DNA of 44,591 nt from positions 1-44,591 of the forward strand of contig JAFGHX010000317.1 of NCBI GenBank assembly GCA_016929905.1. Direction: 5' to 3'. Below are positions 8,025 to 17,172 of the stretch, in pieces. The stretch's first letter is position 1. Each line of letters starts with the position of its first letter. Origin of the DNA: Kiritimatiellia bacterium. GTDB taxonomy: Bacteria > Verrucomicrobiota > Kiritimatiellia > JAFGHX01. The notes below the pieces were generated by a model, which had not been told where the DNA came from, did no database searches, and saw only the letters and a list, made by a program, of their open reading frames with translations. The translations under genes were made by a program, and so were the position numbers.

Positions 8025-9347
8025 TCACGACCCGTAGCCGGGAATCTTCTGCCGTTTCGGGATGAGCGGATCGTAGGTGAAGCCCTGGGTGCGGCGGCGG
8101 AACTCGGCACGGATCGCGCGCATCGCGTCCTGGCGCTCGCACAGGTCGAGCGCGGCGGCGGCGAAGACTTTCGCCGCCTGGAGCATGCCGCGAATGGCGA
8201 ACGGAGTGGCGGCCTGCGCCGCGCCGTCGCGGTGGTGGCCGCGCGCGCCCTGCGGCGAGCAAAGCATGCCGAACCGGCCGAGCGGGGCGAGCCAGGAGAC
8301 GGTGTCTTCGTCGGAAGACGCCCGGCCCTGCGAACCGAACCCGTCGCCGACTCTCGTGTTGAATTCGCCGCTCAACTTGCTGGCGCGCGCGCGCTTCCTG
8401 TCGGCGGGCCGGACGGGGGTCGGCCCGATCAGCCGCACGTTCTCGAGCAGGAGCCTGGCCAGCGCGTCGTTGGGCAGCCGCGGATAGATGGCGGTCAGCC
8501 GCGTGACCTTGAACCGCGTCTCGGTGGCCAGCGCGGCGCCGCGCGCGCAGCGTTCGAGCCGTTTGCGGACGGCATCGACCTGTGCGCGATCCTCGCCCCG
8601 AACGTAATACCAGATCTTCGCGTAGGCGGGCACGACGTTCGGGGCGCGGCCGCCGTCGGGAATCACGGAATGGATCCGGACGTTTTCCGGGATGTGTTCG
8701 CGCAGATAGTTGACGGCGACGTCGAACAGGATGACGGCGTCCAGCGCGCTGCGCCCGCCGGCGGCGTGCGCGCCGTGCGCGGTGCGGCCGAAGAATTCGT
8801 AGACGAGCGAATCCAGCGCGGAGCCGCCCGCGTTGTTCACGCCGGTCCCGCCCCCGGGATGCCAGGCGAGGCACGCGTCCAGGTCGCGGAACGCGCCGTC
8901 GCGCGCCATGTAGACCTTGCCGGCCAGCGCCTCTTCGGCGGGGCACCCGTAGAAGACGATCTTGCCCGGCCGACGCATCGCGCGCAGAACCGCGGCGGCG
9001 GCCGCCGCGCCGGCGGCCGCGCCCGCGCCGAGCAGGTTATGGCTGCAGCCGTGGCCCCAACTGCCGGGCGCGGGCCCGCAATCGGGCAGCGCGTCGTACT
9101 CGCCCAGCATGCCGACCACCGGCCTTCCGCGCCCCTGCTCGGCGCGGAAGGCGGTGGGTATGTTTTTGAACGGGAACGCAACGCGAAAGCCGTTGTTCGC
9201 CAGGAACTCGGCGGTCAGCCGCGCGGATTCCACCTCCTCGAACGGCGGTTCGGCCAGTTCATGGATCTTGCGTGCGAGGGCCCCGGCCTGCGCGGCCTGC
9301 GCCTCTACGGCTCTCTCAACTCGTGCCTTCCTGGCTGCCGGTCTCAT
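8025..9347 (-). CDS. M20-family amidohydrolase (AbgB-like)
   Basis: 440 residues. The metal-binding word GHGCSHNLLGAG, the catalytic glutamates in GCPAEEA and the later WHPGGGTGVNNAGG region match the M20D amidohydrolases related to AbgB, the aminobenzoyl-glutamate-utilisation subunit. The dimerisation domain follows in the middle third. The enzyme should hydrolyse an N-acyl amino acid or peptide-like amide in the cytosol using a di-metal centre. The ATG has AAGGGAG 6 nt upstream. Its first 32 nt overlap the 3' end of recO in another frame, so translation is probably coupled. It is the last gene of the pgpH-led operon. Confidence 0.88.
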   Translation of the reverse strand: MRPAARKARVERAVEAQAAQAGALARKIHELAEPPFEEVESARLTAEFLANNGFRVAFPFKNIPTAFRAEQGRGRPVVGMLGEYDALPDCGPAPGSWGHGCSHNLLGAGAAAGAAAAAAVLRAMRRPGKIVFYGCPAEEALAGKVYMARDGAFRDLDACLAWHPGGGTGVNNAGGSALDSLVYEFFGRTAHGAHAAGGRSALDAVILFDVAVNYLREHIPENVRIHSVIPDGGRAPNVVPAYAKIWYYVRGEDRAQVDAVRKRLERCARGAALATETRFKVTRLTAIYPRLPNDALARLLLENVRLIGPTPVRPADRKRARASKLSGEFNTRVGDGFGSQGRASSDEDTVSWLAPLGRFGMLCSPQGARGHHRDGAAQAATPFAIRGMLQAAKVFAAAALDLCERQDAMRAIRAEFRRRTQGFTYDPLIPKRQKIPGYGS

Positions 9348-10116
9348 GGGTCGCTCCCTTCAGTAAGCCGAACGCGATGGCGCGGCTGTGGATGGCCAGA
9401 TCGAGGTGATACTGCAGGAACAGGCCGAGCGCCCGCGTCGCCTCGCCCAGCTGCCGCTGGTCGCAACGCGTGTTCGCGGCGGCGCGCGGCGTGGCGGCGC
9501 CCAGCCACTTGCGCAGCATCGCCAGCACGTCCGGCCCCATCGCGACGACGTCCGCGGCGTCGCGCTCGGCGCACCGCGCGCAGAGCGCCCCGCCGCGCGC
9601 GCTGGCAAAGCCCGTCTGCCCGGCCGGCGTCTCGAGGGGCCGGCGGCAGCCGACGCACTGCGCAAGGCGCGGGGCGAGCCCCAGCGCCGCCATGAGCCGC
9701 AGCTCGTACCAGAACACGACCGTCGGCGCCGCGCCCCTCGCGTGCACATGGTCGAGCGCCGCCTGCACCAGGGCGTACAAGGCCGGCTGCGGGGCGCCAA
9801 CGGGCGTGACGCGCAGCAGCAGATCGCAGAAATAGGATGCGCAGCCGGCGGCGCACCAGTCCGACCGGAACTGGCTCCGCGGCTCCAACACGGCGCATTC
9901 CTTGAGAATGTGCATGCCCGCGCGGTCCCGGGTATAGAACAGGATCTCGCAGGTGTAGAACAGGTCGATCTGCCCCAGAAACGCGCTTTTCGGGCGTCGC
10001 GCGCCTTTCACGACCGTGGCGATCCGGCCGTGGTGCGGCGTGAGCCAGTTGGCGACAAGCGACGTTTTCGAAAAAGGCGACACGCGCAGGGCGAGTGCCT
10101 CGGTCTTCTCGAACAC
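9316..10116 (-). CDS. recO: DNA repair protein RecO
   Basis: 266 residues. The N-terminal OB-fold starts FEKTEALALRVSPFSKTSLVANWLTPHHG, split here as two familiar RecO words, KTSLVANWLTP and GRIATVVKGARRPKS. The C-terminal half has the four-cysteine zinc site (CVGC near residue 168 and CARC about 20 residues later). RecO anneals complementary strands and loads RecA together with RecR. The start is GTG at 10116, preceded by AAGGGA at good spacing; no ATG lies nearby. The preceding mgtE stop is 35 bp away. Confidence 0.9.
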   Translation of the reverse strand: MFEKTEALALRVSPFSKTSLVANWLTPHHGRIATVVKGARRPKSAFLGQIDLFYTCEILFYTRDRAGMHILKECAVLEPRSQFRSDWCAAGCASYFCDLLLRVTPVGAPQPALYALVQAALDHVHARGAAPTVVFWYELRLMAALGLAPRLAQCVGCRRPLETPAGQTGFASARGGALCARCAERDAADVVAMGPDVLAMLRKWLGAATPRAAANTRCDQRQLGEATRALGLFLQYHLDLAIHSRAIAFGLLKGATHETGSQEGTS

Positions 10117-10151
10117 GGCACGGTCCCTTCTTCTGCCCGCGGCACGCCGGC

Positions 10152-11531
10152 CTAGCCGAACGCCCGGACCAGCACGACGGTGAACGCGAAATAGATGAGC
10201 AGGGCCGACAAATCGTTGGTGGTGGTGACGAACGGGCCGGATGCCACGGCCGGGTCGATACCGATCGCGTTCAGGGCGATCGGGACAAAGGCGCCGAACA
10301 TGGCGGCGAACGTCATGGCGCCGAACAGCGCCAGGGCCACGATCAGCGCGATCTCGAGCGGGGAATGCGACGGCGCGTATCCGGGGCTGATCCGCACCAG
10401 CAGCACGGCCCACAGCGCGATCGCCAGCCCGCACACGGCCCCCATGATCGCCCCGACCCCGATCTCCCGCAGCAGGATGCGCCAGATGTTCTCGGTGTGC
10501 AAGTCGCCGAGCGCGATGCGCCGCACGGTCAGCGTCGAGGACTGCACCCCGGTATTCCCGCCCATCGCCAGCACGATAGGCACGAAGAAACTGAGCACGA
10601 GCACCTCGGCAATGTGGGCGACGAACTGCTTCAGGATCATGCTGGTGACGAACCCGGTCACCAGCGTGATGAGCAGCCAGGGCAACCGGATCCGGCAGGT
10701 GCGCAGCACCGAGACGTTTTCCAGCTCCTCGTCGTCCGAACCGGCCAATCGGAGGATGTCCTCGGAGGCCTCTTCCTCCATCACGTCGACGACGTCGTCG
10801 ATCGTGATCCGCCCGACCAGCCGCCGCTTGCCGTCCACGACGGGCAGCGCGCTCAGGTCGTAGCGGGCCATGAGTCTGGCGACTTCCTCCTGGTCCATGT
10901 CGACGGCGGCCGAGATCACGTCGGCATGCACGAGATCGTCGAGCGGGCGCTGGCGGCCGCGCTCCTTGAGCAGTTCCCAGAGGTGCACATAGCCTTTCAG
11001 CACGCGCCGATCGTCGACGACATAGGCGTAGAAGAACGGCGCGTCGCTTTCGACGTAGGCGATGGCCTCCACCGCCGCCTGCACGGTCTGCGCGCCGCGC
11101 AGGGCGACGACATTGGTCGTCATGATCCCGCCGGCGGTATCTTCGTCGTACTTCAGCAGGCGGCGCAGCTCATGGGCGTCCTCTTCATCCATGAGGTGCA
11201 GGACCTCTTCGGATCGGTCTTCCGGCAGGTCGCCGAGCACGTCGGCGGCATCGTCGGGTGCCATATCCTCGACGATCTCGACGATGTCCGAACTGCTGAG
11301 CGCCTCGAGAATATCGCTGCCCGCCTGGCCTTCCAGTTCCGAGAGCACGTGCGGCTTGAGATCTTCGGGGACGCGATCGAACAGCTTGCGGTACGTGGCC
11401 GAGGGCGCCCGGGTGATGATCCGCGCGATATCGGCCGGGTGATAGGCGGCCAGCGCGGCCGCGACCGCATCCCAGTCTTCGGCTTCGATGCGTTCGAACA
11501 GGAATTCGTCCTGGACGTCACTGGCCGGCAT
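10152..11531 (-). CDS. mgtE: magnesium transporter MgtE
   Basis: 459 residues, normal for the family. It shows an N-terminal superhelical MgtE_N domain rich in acidic repeats (HPADIARII, EDMAPDDAADVLGDLP), then two CBS domains containing the conserved EDTAGGIMTT and a plug helix. Five membrane segments follow, with the pore signature AMGGNTGVQSSTL and the PIALNAIGIDPAVASGPFVTT region of the last helices. It is a Mg2+-gated Mg2+/Co2+ channel of the inner membrane. AAGGAG lies upstream of the ATG. The first 14 bp overlap the 3' end of the DUF502 gene. Confidence 0.96.
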   Translation of the reverse strand: MPASDVQDEFLFERIEAEDWDAVAAALAAYHPADIARIITRAPSATYRKLFDRVPEDLKPHVLSELEGQAGSDILEALSSSDIVEIVEDMAPDDAADVLGDLPEDRSEEVLHLMDEEDAHELRRLLKYDEDTAGGIMTTNVVALRGAQTVQAAVEAIAYVESDAPFFYAYVVDDRRVLKGYVHLWELLKERGRQRPLDDLVHADVISAAVDMDQEEVARLMARYDLSALPVVDGKRRLVGRITIDDVVDVMEEEASEDILRLAGSDDEELENVSVLRTCRIRLPWLLITLVTGFVTSMILKQFVAHIAEVLVLSFFVPIVLAMGGNTGVQSSTLTVRRIALGDLHTENIWRILLREIGVGAIMGAVCGLAIALWAVLLVRISPGYAPSHSPLEIALIVALALFGAMTFAAMFGAFVPIALNAIGIDPAVASGPFVTTTNDLSALLIYFAFTVVLVRAFG

Positions 11532-12258
11532 GCGGGTCGTTCTCCTTGGTGCTCTCGGGCACGGTGTGCGTGCGGCCCTGCAGCAGGTCGAGCAGGCTGT
11601 GCTCGCTCTCGTCGACGGGGTCGCCGGCGACGAACGAGCCGCCCGACATCACCAGCTTCATGGCGTCGGCCACGCTCATCTGAAGCGGGATCAACTGCGC
11701 GCGCGGCAGCAGCAGCAGAACGCCGGAAGTCGGGTTCGGCGTGGTCGGGACAAACAGGCACACGCCCGGCTGCGCCGGGCCGCCGCCGCTGACTTTGGCG
11801 GCGATCTTCGGCGGCAGGTTCGACGTCACGAACGCGACGGAGTAGGCGCCCTTGCGCGGGTACTCGACAATGACGGCTTCCTCGAACAGCGCTTGCCGCG
11901 AGCGGAAGACGGACTCGATGATCTGGCGCACGAAGATATACACACGATTGATGCCGGGGATGCGCGTAATGAGCCGCTCGGCGACCCGGTACAGCGTGCG
12001 CCCCAGCACGTTGCGGGTGAGCAGGCCGATCAGGTACAGGACGGCGACGACCACGAGCAGCACGCCCACTTTCAGCACCCAGTCGGGCAGGGCCACGCCG
12101 AACCGCGCCTTGAAGTGGACGGGGAACGAGGTCCAGTCGGTGAGCAGGCCGAAGAGGAAGTTAACGATCACCACGGTCAGCACGAGCGGCGTGACGAGCA
12201 CGACACCGATGACCACGTTCGTGCGGACCGATTTGAGCCAACCCTTGATGAAGCCCAT
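11518..12258 (-). CDS. DUF502-family membrane protein
   Basis: 246 residues. Two N-terminal hydrophobic segments (about 14-37 and 62-85) precede a soluble domain with family words RIPGINRVYIFVRQI, FVPTTPNPTSGVLLLLPR and SVADAMKLVMSGG. These are hallmark DUF502 motifs; biochemical function is unknown. It is translationally linked to mgtE (14-bp overlap) and starts 6 bp after ybeY ends, so it belongs to the same operon. A role at the membrane near the Mg2+ channel is only suggested by position. Confidence 0.9.
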   Translation of the reverse strand: MGFIKGWLKSVRTNVVIGVVLVTPLVLTVVIVNFLFGLLTDWTSFPVHFKARFGVALPDWVLKVGVLLVVVAVLYLIGLLTRNVLGRTLYRVAERLITRIPGINRVYIFVRQIIESVFRSRQALFEEAVIVEYPRKGAYSVAFVTSNLPPKIAAKVSGGGPAQPGVCLFVPTTPNPTSGVLLLLPRAQLIPLQMSVADAMKLVMSGGSFVAGDPVDESEHSLLDLLQGRTHTVPESTKENDPHAGQ

Positions 12259-12264
12259 GCCTGT

Positions 12265-12750
12265 TCAACTCCCCCGGCGTCGATCGGCGATCAGGGCGTG
12301 CGCCAACCCCGCTTCACGCGCCTGCCGCAGCCAGCGCCGCTCGCGGCGGCGCATGCGCAGCCGCGCCGCGGCCGTCGCGTCCGTCTGGCCCATGAGGTGG
12401 TCGCAGCCGTGCGCCAGATACAGAGCCAGTTCCGCGGACGCCCCCCCGCGCCCGCGGCCCTGCGCCCGCGCCCGCTCCACGTTGACGACGATCTCGCCGC
12501 TCGACAGCCCCGCGTCGGCGGGCGAAGGCGCATACCGGAAACTGATCACGTCCGTGGTCCGCTCGGCTCCGAAATACCGGCGCACAAGCGGCAGCATACC
12601 GGCATCGTCGAGCAGCACGACGGAAAGCTCCGCCCAGCGCGTGCCGGGCTCAAGCCGGGCGGCCCGTTCCAGCAGGAACGCTGTGAGCGTCCTTATTCGG
12701 CGCTTGCTTGGCGGACACACCGTCTGCCTGTTGCTTATCTCGATTCTCAT
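12265..12750 (-). CDS. ybeY: endoribonuclease YbeY, variant metal site
   Basis: 161 residues. Family words are TTDVISFRY (residues 65-73), SGEIVVN (84-90) and the metal motif AHGCDHLMGQTD (113-124). YbeY normally binds zinc with three histidines; here His114 and His118 are present but the third position is Asp124. YbeY processes and surveys 16S rRNA. The start at 12750 gives the expected N-terminus EISNRQ, though the ribosome site (GAAGG) is unusually close to the ATG. The first 101 nt overlap the 3' end of pgpH in another frame. The pgpH-ybeY order is common in bacteria, but phoH, often adjacent, is absent. Confidence 0.9.
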   Translation of the reverse strand: MRIEISNRQTVCPPSKRRIRTLTAFLLERAARLEPGTRWAELSVVLLDDAGMLPLVRRYFGAERTTDVISFRYAPSPADAGLSSGEIVVNVERARAQGRGRGGASAELALYLAHGCDHLMGQTDATAAARLRMRRRERRWLRQAREAGLAHALIADRRRGS

Positions 12751-15055
12751 CCTTCGGGTACGAAACCCTGCCGTGCAGCATATTGGTCAACGAGAAGATG
12801 AACGAACGCTTCACCCTGGTCAGGTCGGCGAACGTCAGCGTGCAGGCGGCCAGTTGATCGTCCTCGAGGCGGGCCGCCACGACTTCGTTCACGAGCGTCG
12901 TCAGCCGGGCGGGCGTCGGTTTCTCGATGGAGCGCGATGCGGCCTCCACCGCATCGGCGAGGCTGATCAGCGCCGCTTCGTTGGAGGCCGGCTTCGGGCC
13001 GGAATAGCGGAAGCCGCCTTCCTCGACCGGGGTCGGGGCCGCCGTTTTCCCGCCGTTGGGCGCGGTCTCGCCCCGCTCTTCCAGCGCCTTGTGATAGAAG
13101 TACGAGACAAGGCTCGTGCCGTGATGCTCGCGGATAATGTCGAGAATGGGCCGCGGCAATTTGTACTGCAGGCCGAGACTGACCCCCTCCTTGACGTGCG
13201 AGAGGATGACCAGCGCGCTCATGCTGGGCGAAAGCGTGTCGTGCGGGTTGTCGCTGTGCTGGATGTTCTCCGAATAGAACTCCGGCTTCGTCAGCTTGCC
13301 GATGTCGTGAAAGTAGGCGCCGACCATGGCCAGCAGCGAGTTGGCCCCCACCTCCCCCGCGGCGGCCTGCGCCAGATTGGCGACGACGAGACTGTGATGG
13401 TAGGTGCCGGGCGCCTCCATGGCGAGGCGCTGCAGCAGTTCATGCCCCAGGTCGGACAGTTCCAGCAGCGTGATGTTCGTGGTGATCTTGAACAACGCCT
13501 CGAACAGCGGCACGAGCAGAAGCACGACGACGGCCGAGAACAGGCCGCTGGCCGCGCAGGCGAGCGCCTGCCACAGCAGGACCGCGGCCGCCTGCTGATT
13601 GAGCGCGCCCACCGCCAGCGCGCAGGTCGCTTCGGCCAAGCCGACCAGAAGGCCGGCCTTGAACACCTTGAGCCGTTTGCGCGTATCGCGCGCGACATAG
13701 GCGGCAACGACCGTCGCCACCAGCCCCGTGACCAGCACCGTGAAACTGTGGCCCGCGAGCACCGCCATGACGAAACTGAGCCAGGCGCCGAGCACGAGGG
13801 CGGCCGTGCTGCCGACCAGCACCGTGACCAGCAGCGGGCCGAGCGAAAGGGGCAACAGGAACTCCACCACGGCCGGCATGGCCCAGCGCACATTGTGGCT
13901 GGCCAGCAGCAGCACGCGGCACAGCAGCAGCGTCATCAGCGAAATCAGGAAGAAGAGCACCAGCACGGCGTTACGACGCAGGAGTTCGGGCCGCAGGATG
14001 GCGAGCAGGCAGGCGGAGACGAACAGCCCCACCATCAGCAGCCCGCCGTTTCCGACCAGATTGAACGCGCGGTCGAACGGCGTCTCGGCCTCTTTCGTTC
14101 TGGAATAGTGCATGCGCAGTTTCTCCAGGATCTGCGGCACGACCTGCTGCCCCTGCCGCACGATCGTATCGCCGCTGCGCACGACCATCGTGACCTCCGC
14201 GGCATCGGCCCGCGCCTTTTCGCGCAGCGCTTCCGTCGTCCGCAGGTCGTAGATCAGGTTCGACAGGTTCGGCCGGACCCAGGTCTGCAGAAGCGAGGCG
14301 ACGGCCTGCTTCGGCAGTTTGCCGCCCGGGAAATCCGCCGCGACGCGGTCCTGAACCATCTGCAGCGCGCGCGGCGGCGTGGGCATCTCCGCCAGCGACA
14401 TCGGAACCGCCGGTTCGCCCGCCGCCGATTGAACCGAAACGCTGCCCACCTTGGCGAAGCCCCGGAACAGGTTGTCGCGCTCCGACTGTGCGACGATGCC
14501 GCGCGCCCAGACCGAACGCAGATGCTTCTTGATCAGACTCGCCACGTCCGACTCCTGGCCTTCCGGCGCCAGGCCGAGCGTCTCGGCGGCCGTCAACTGG
14601 ATGTCGAGCAACTCCAACGCGTCGATCGTTGCCGCGCGGACCGCATCCGGGTTCTCGGCGCCGGTCTGCTTGCGGATCTGCGCGATGCGGTTGAAGAAGC
14701 GTTCAATGGAGTTGGCGACCGCATCGTACTGGGTATAGTCAATCGCAAACACGGGCGGCACCGCGGCGGCGGCCTGGTCCTGGTTCGCCTTGGTCAGCGT
14801 CACGTTGCCACATTCGAAATCCACCTCCGCAATCACCGTCTCCGGCGCCGCCTGGCCGACGGCCAGCGACCAGATCCGCGACCGGCGCGAGCCGAGCAGG
14901 AGAATGACGGCCGAAAGCCACAACAGCCAGAAGACCAGCAGCCCCACCAGCGGCCGGCTCAGGCCGCGCAGCGAACGCCGCGGGCCGGCCGCCTCGCCCT
15001 TCTTGAGCCGGGTCTTGGCCTTGCGCACTCTCGATTTTGAGATCCAGCCTCTCAT
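12650..15055 (-). CDS. pgpH: PgpH-type 7TM-HD phosphodiesterase (c-di-AMP)
   Basis: 801 residues. After one N-terminal membrane segment (about 34-55) comes an extracytoplasmic region. A cluster of seven membrane helices follows, and then a cytoplasmic HD domain with GTYHHSL and YFHDIGKLTKPEFY (HD pair at about 583-584) and REHHGTS. This architecture, 7TMR-HDED/7TM/HD, belongs to PgpH/YqfF enzymes that cleave cyclic di-AMP. The ATG at 15055 has AAGGG upstream; the frame stays open much further but without coding resemblance. A promoter with 17-nt spacing lies 134 bp upstream. The last 101 bp overlap ybeY. Confidence 0.92.
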   Translation of the reverse strand: MRGWISKSRVRKAKTRLKKGEAAGPRRSLRGLSRPLVGLLVFWLLWLSAVILLLGSRRSRIWSLAVGQAAPETVIAEVDFECGNVTLTKANQDQAAAAVPPVFAIDYTQYDAVANSIERFFNRIAQIRKQTGAENPDAVRAATIDALELLDIQLTAAETLGLAPEGQESDVASLIKKHLRSVWARGIVAQSERDNLFRGFAKVGSVSVQSAAGEPAVPMSLAEMPTPPRALQMVQDRVAADFPGGKLPKQAVASLLQTWVRPNLSNLIYDLRTTEALREKARADAAEVTMVVRSGDTIVRQGQQVVPQILEKLRMHYSRTKEAETPFDRAFNLVGNGGLLMVGLFVSACLLAILRPELLRRNAVLVLFFLISLMTLLLCRVLLLASHNVRWAMPAVVEFLLPLSLGPLLVTVLVGSTAALVLGAWLSFVMAVLAGHSFTVLVTGLVATVVAAYVARDTRKRLKVFKAGLLVGLAEATCALAVGALNQQAAAVLLWQALACAASGLFSAVVVLLLVPLFEALFKITTNITLLELSDLGHELLQRLAMEAPGTYHHSLVVANLAQAAAGEVGANSLLAMVGAYFHDIGKLTKPEFYSENIQHSDNPHDTLSPSMSALVILSHVKEGVSLGLQYKLPRPILDIIREHHGTSLVSYFYHKALEERGETAPNGGKTAAPTPVEEGGFRYSGPKPASNEAALISLADAVEAASRSIEKPTPARLTTLVNEVVAARLEDDQLAACTLTFADLTRVKRSFIFSLTNMLHGRVSYPKDENRDKQQADGVSAKQAPNKDAHSVPAGTGRPA

Positions 15056-15188
15056 GATCTGCCCTTCGGCCGCGGGTTGGGAGAGGATACCCGACAATCG
15101 GTCCGGCATGAAAGAGGGTCGCGGAAGTGCCGGCATGCCCCAATACGGCATGACGCGATTTTCTTGCTCTGGGCCGCTATGGCCCGAT

Positions 15189-15217
15189 ACTATAGCATCG
15201 GGGTTGCCCCCTGACAA
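15189..15217 (-). promoter_or_regulatory. sigma-70-type promoter for the pgpH operon
   Basis: On the minus strand TTGTCA (15217-15212) and TATAGT (15194-15189) are 17 nt apart, each a 5-of-6 match to consensus. Transcription would start near 15182, 127 nt before the pgpH start codon. A small palindrome, CCCGAT/ATCGGG (15183-15202), spans the -10 box. The -35 box lies just upstream of the divergent holA start, so the two genes share this control region. Confidence 0.6.
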
Positions 15218-15232
15218 GAAGGGTATCCTGAA

Positions 15233-16372
15233 ATGGCGAAACGGACCGAACCGGCGTGCGTTTACCTCTTTGCCGGCGACGACGACCTTCGCGCGGGCCA
15301 ATCGGCCAGGGAGCTGGTGGCCAGACTGGTTCCGCCGGAGCAGGCGGCGCTGGGCCTGGAAACGGTCAGCGGCACGGCCGACACGATCGACATGGCCGTG
15401 CAGGCGTTGGATCAGACGCTGGCCGGGCTGCTGACGCTTGGCTTTTTCGGGAGCGGCAAGGTCGTGTGGCTGCGCGAGGCGAACTTTTTCGATCCCGAGC
15501 CGCTCGGGAAGCATGAGGCGGTCAAGACGGCCGTGCGCCGCCTGGGCGACACGATCAAGCAGGGCCTTCCCGCGGGGCACATCCTGGTGATCACCGCCAC
15601 GAAGGTGGCGAAGAACTCCGTGTTCCGCAAGGCGTGCGAGGCGGCGGGCGAGGTACGCGACTTCACACGGCCGCAGGCAGGCTACCAGGCGGGTGAAAAC
15701 CAGGCGCGAGAGCGGGCGCGGGCCGTCTTTCAGGGCGAAGGGCTGGCCCTGAGCGGCCCGGCGATGGATCTGTTCATCGAGAAGGTCGGGACGAACCCGC
15801 GTCAGATCGAGAACGAGGCGGCCAAACTGGCCACCTACGTCGGCGTCCGCAAACGGGCCGGCCCGGAAGACGTGATGGAGATCGTCTGCGCCAGCCGCGA
15901 GTCGGCGGTGTGGGAGTTCACCGAGGCCATCGCCCAGAAGCGGCTGGCGCAGGCCTTGCGCATTCTGAAACGGAGTGAGTTTCAGAAAGACATGCCCCCG
16001 ATCCGGCTCATCTACAATCTGGAGTACAAGCTGCGCGAACTGCTGATCTTCCGGGAAGCGCTGAGCCGCGAGTGGGTGCGCCGGGAAGGCTCGCGCATGC
16101 GGGCGAACGTCGTGTGGGATGTCCCCCCGGAAGCGGAACCGCTGCTCGCCGCGCTGGGCAGCAAGGACCCCAGGAAGATGAATGCGTTCCGGTGCGGCAA
16201 GCTGCTGGAGCAGGCGGCCCGCTTCACGGAAGCGGAACTCGCGCGATGGCACGGCCTCATCCTGGCCGCGCACGAGAAGTTCGTCTCCAGCAGCGTGCCG
16301 CAAGGCCTGCTGCTGGAATTGCTCGTGTTCCGGCTGATCGCGCCGGCGCAAGCGGGATCCCCCGGCGTATAG
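15233..16372 (+). CDS. holA: DNA polymerase III subunit delta
   Basis: 379 residues, a little longer than the usual 330-350. The N-terminal clamp-loader domain starts with VYLFAGDDDLRA; a GSGKVVWLREANFF segment follows. Mid-protein words such as KVGTNPRQIENEAAKLATY and the C-terminal collar region with LIYNLEYKLRELLIFREAL are typical of HolA. It opens the beta sliding clamp as part of the clamp-loader complex. AAGGGT lies upstream of the ATG. It is divergent from pgpH and convergent with smpB. Confidence 0.92.
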   Translation: MAKRTEPACVYLFAGDDDLRAGQSARELVARLVPPEQAALGLETVSGTADTIDMAVQALDQTLAGLLTLGFFGSGKVVWLREANFFDPEPLGKHEAVKTAVRRLGDTIKQGLPAGHILVITATKVAKNSVFRKACEAAGEVRDFTRPQAGYQAGENQARERARAVFQGEGLALSGPAMDLFIEKVGTNPRQIENEAAKLATYVGVRKRAGPEDVMEIVCASRESAVWEFTEAIAQKRLAQALRILKRSEFQKDMPPIRLIYNLEYKLRELLIFREALSREWVRREGSRMRANVVWDVPPEAEPLLAALGSKDPRKMNAFRCGKLLEQAARFTEAELARWHGLILAAHEKFVSSSVPQGLLLELLVFRLIAPAQAGSPGV

Positions 16373-16435
16373 CCGCCCGTTCGCGCTTCTCTCGCGTATC
16401 TTCGCGGGCAGAGGCGGCACGCAACCGGCCACAGG

Positions 16436-16918
16436 CTACCGCCGCCGCGCGGCGGCGCGTTCGGCTTCGCGCTCGGCCGCCTTGCGCCGGAGCGTGTGGC
16501 GCTTGTCGACCAGGTGCTTGCCCTTGCAGAGGCCGAGTTCGACTTTGATGCGACCCCGCCTGAAGTACATGTTGAGCGGGACGAGGGTCTGGCCCTGGAC
16601 CGCCACTTGCCCGTACAGCCGCTTGATCTCCTGCTTGTGCAGCAGCAGCCGGCGCGGCCGGTCCGGGTCGTGGTTGAAGCGGTTGCCGTGCTGGTAGGGC
16701 GAGATGTGCAACGCGTAGAGGATGACCTGCCCGTCTTCGACCCTGGCGAAGGACCCGGTGAGGTTCACGCGCGCGTTGCGGATGGATTTGACTTCCGTGC
16801 CTTTGAGCTCAATCCCCGCCTCGAGCCGGGCGAGCACGTGGTAGTCTCTGAGCGCCTTGCGGTTGGTGCCGACCTTCTTGAGGGCGTCCTGTCCGTCACT
16901 CTTGGCTGAGGCTGGCAT
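16436..16918 (-). CDS. smpB: SsrA-binding protein SmpB
   Basis: 160 residues. Diagnostic words are YHVLARLEAGIELKGTEVKS, SFARVEDGQVIL, HISPYQHGN and the basic tail KRHTLRRKAAERE. SmpB binds tmRNA and brings it to stalled ribosomes in trans-translation. An arginine-rich extension ends the protein. The gene follows rpoZ by 20 bp and is likely co-transcribed with it. The tmRNA gene itself was not found nearby. Confidence 0.96.
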   Translation of the reverse strand: MPASAKSDGQDALKKVGTNRKALRDYHVLARLEAGIELKGTEVKSIRNARVNLTGSFARVEDGQVILYALHISPYQHGNRFNHDPDRPRRLLLHKQEIKRLYGQVAVQGQTLVPLNMYFRRGRIKVELGLCKGKHLVDKRHTLRRKAAEREAERAAARRR

Positions 16919-16938
16919 TGTCGGAACCGCTCACCGGA

Positions 16939-17172
16939 CTACTGCGCGTCGGGGATCCGGTCCTGCGCGGGCGTGAAGCTGATCTCCGCGGTCAGCTTGT
17001 CTTCCCGTATCTCGCGCAAGGCAAGATCCATGGGCGACTCGCTGCTGTGCTGCGGTTTGACGTAGGGGCGGAAGCCCCGGTTGATCTGCCGCACGCGCCG
17101 GGCGACCATATTGATGAGGATGGGGACGTTCGGGATCTTCTTCTTGGCGTCTTCCAGGTACTCAATATTCAA
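16939..17172 (-). CDS. rpoZ: RNA polymerase omega subunit, TTG start
   Basis: 77 residues. The words PNVPILINMVARRVRQINRG and LALREIREDKL are those of RpoZ in PVC-type bacteria; the protein helps assemble RNA polymerase. The start codon reads TTG (17172-17170), with a strong GGAGG 8 nt upstream and no better ATG or GTG in frame. The gene lies behind a strong hairpin that follows groEL, so it may have its own promoter or be expressed at a reduced level by read-through. It is followed by smpB. Confidence 0.9.
   Translation of the reverse strand: MNIEYLEDAKKKIPNVPILINMVARRVRQINRGFRPYVKPQHSSESPMDLALREIREDKLTAEISFTPAQDRIPDAQ

Noticed and set aside
11852..15040. Plus-strand open frame of about 1060 codons opposite pgpH, ybeY and DUF502
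   Set aside because: It is antisense to three confident genes and shows low-complexity His/Arg/Gln-rich translation without domains.
15056..16432. N-terminal extension of PgpH by about 460 residues
   Set aside because: The extension lies antisense to holA, has no resemblance to any domain, and the ATG at 15055 has a ribosome site and an upstream promoter.
16373..16435. Intrinsic terminator between convergent holA and smpB
   Set aside because: Only a bulged GCCCG/CGGGC pairing is visible, too weak to call.
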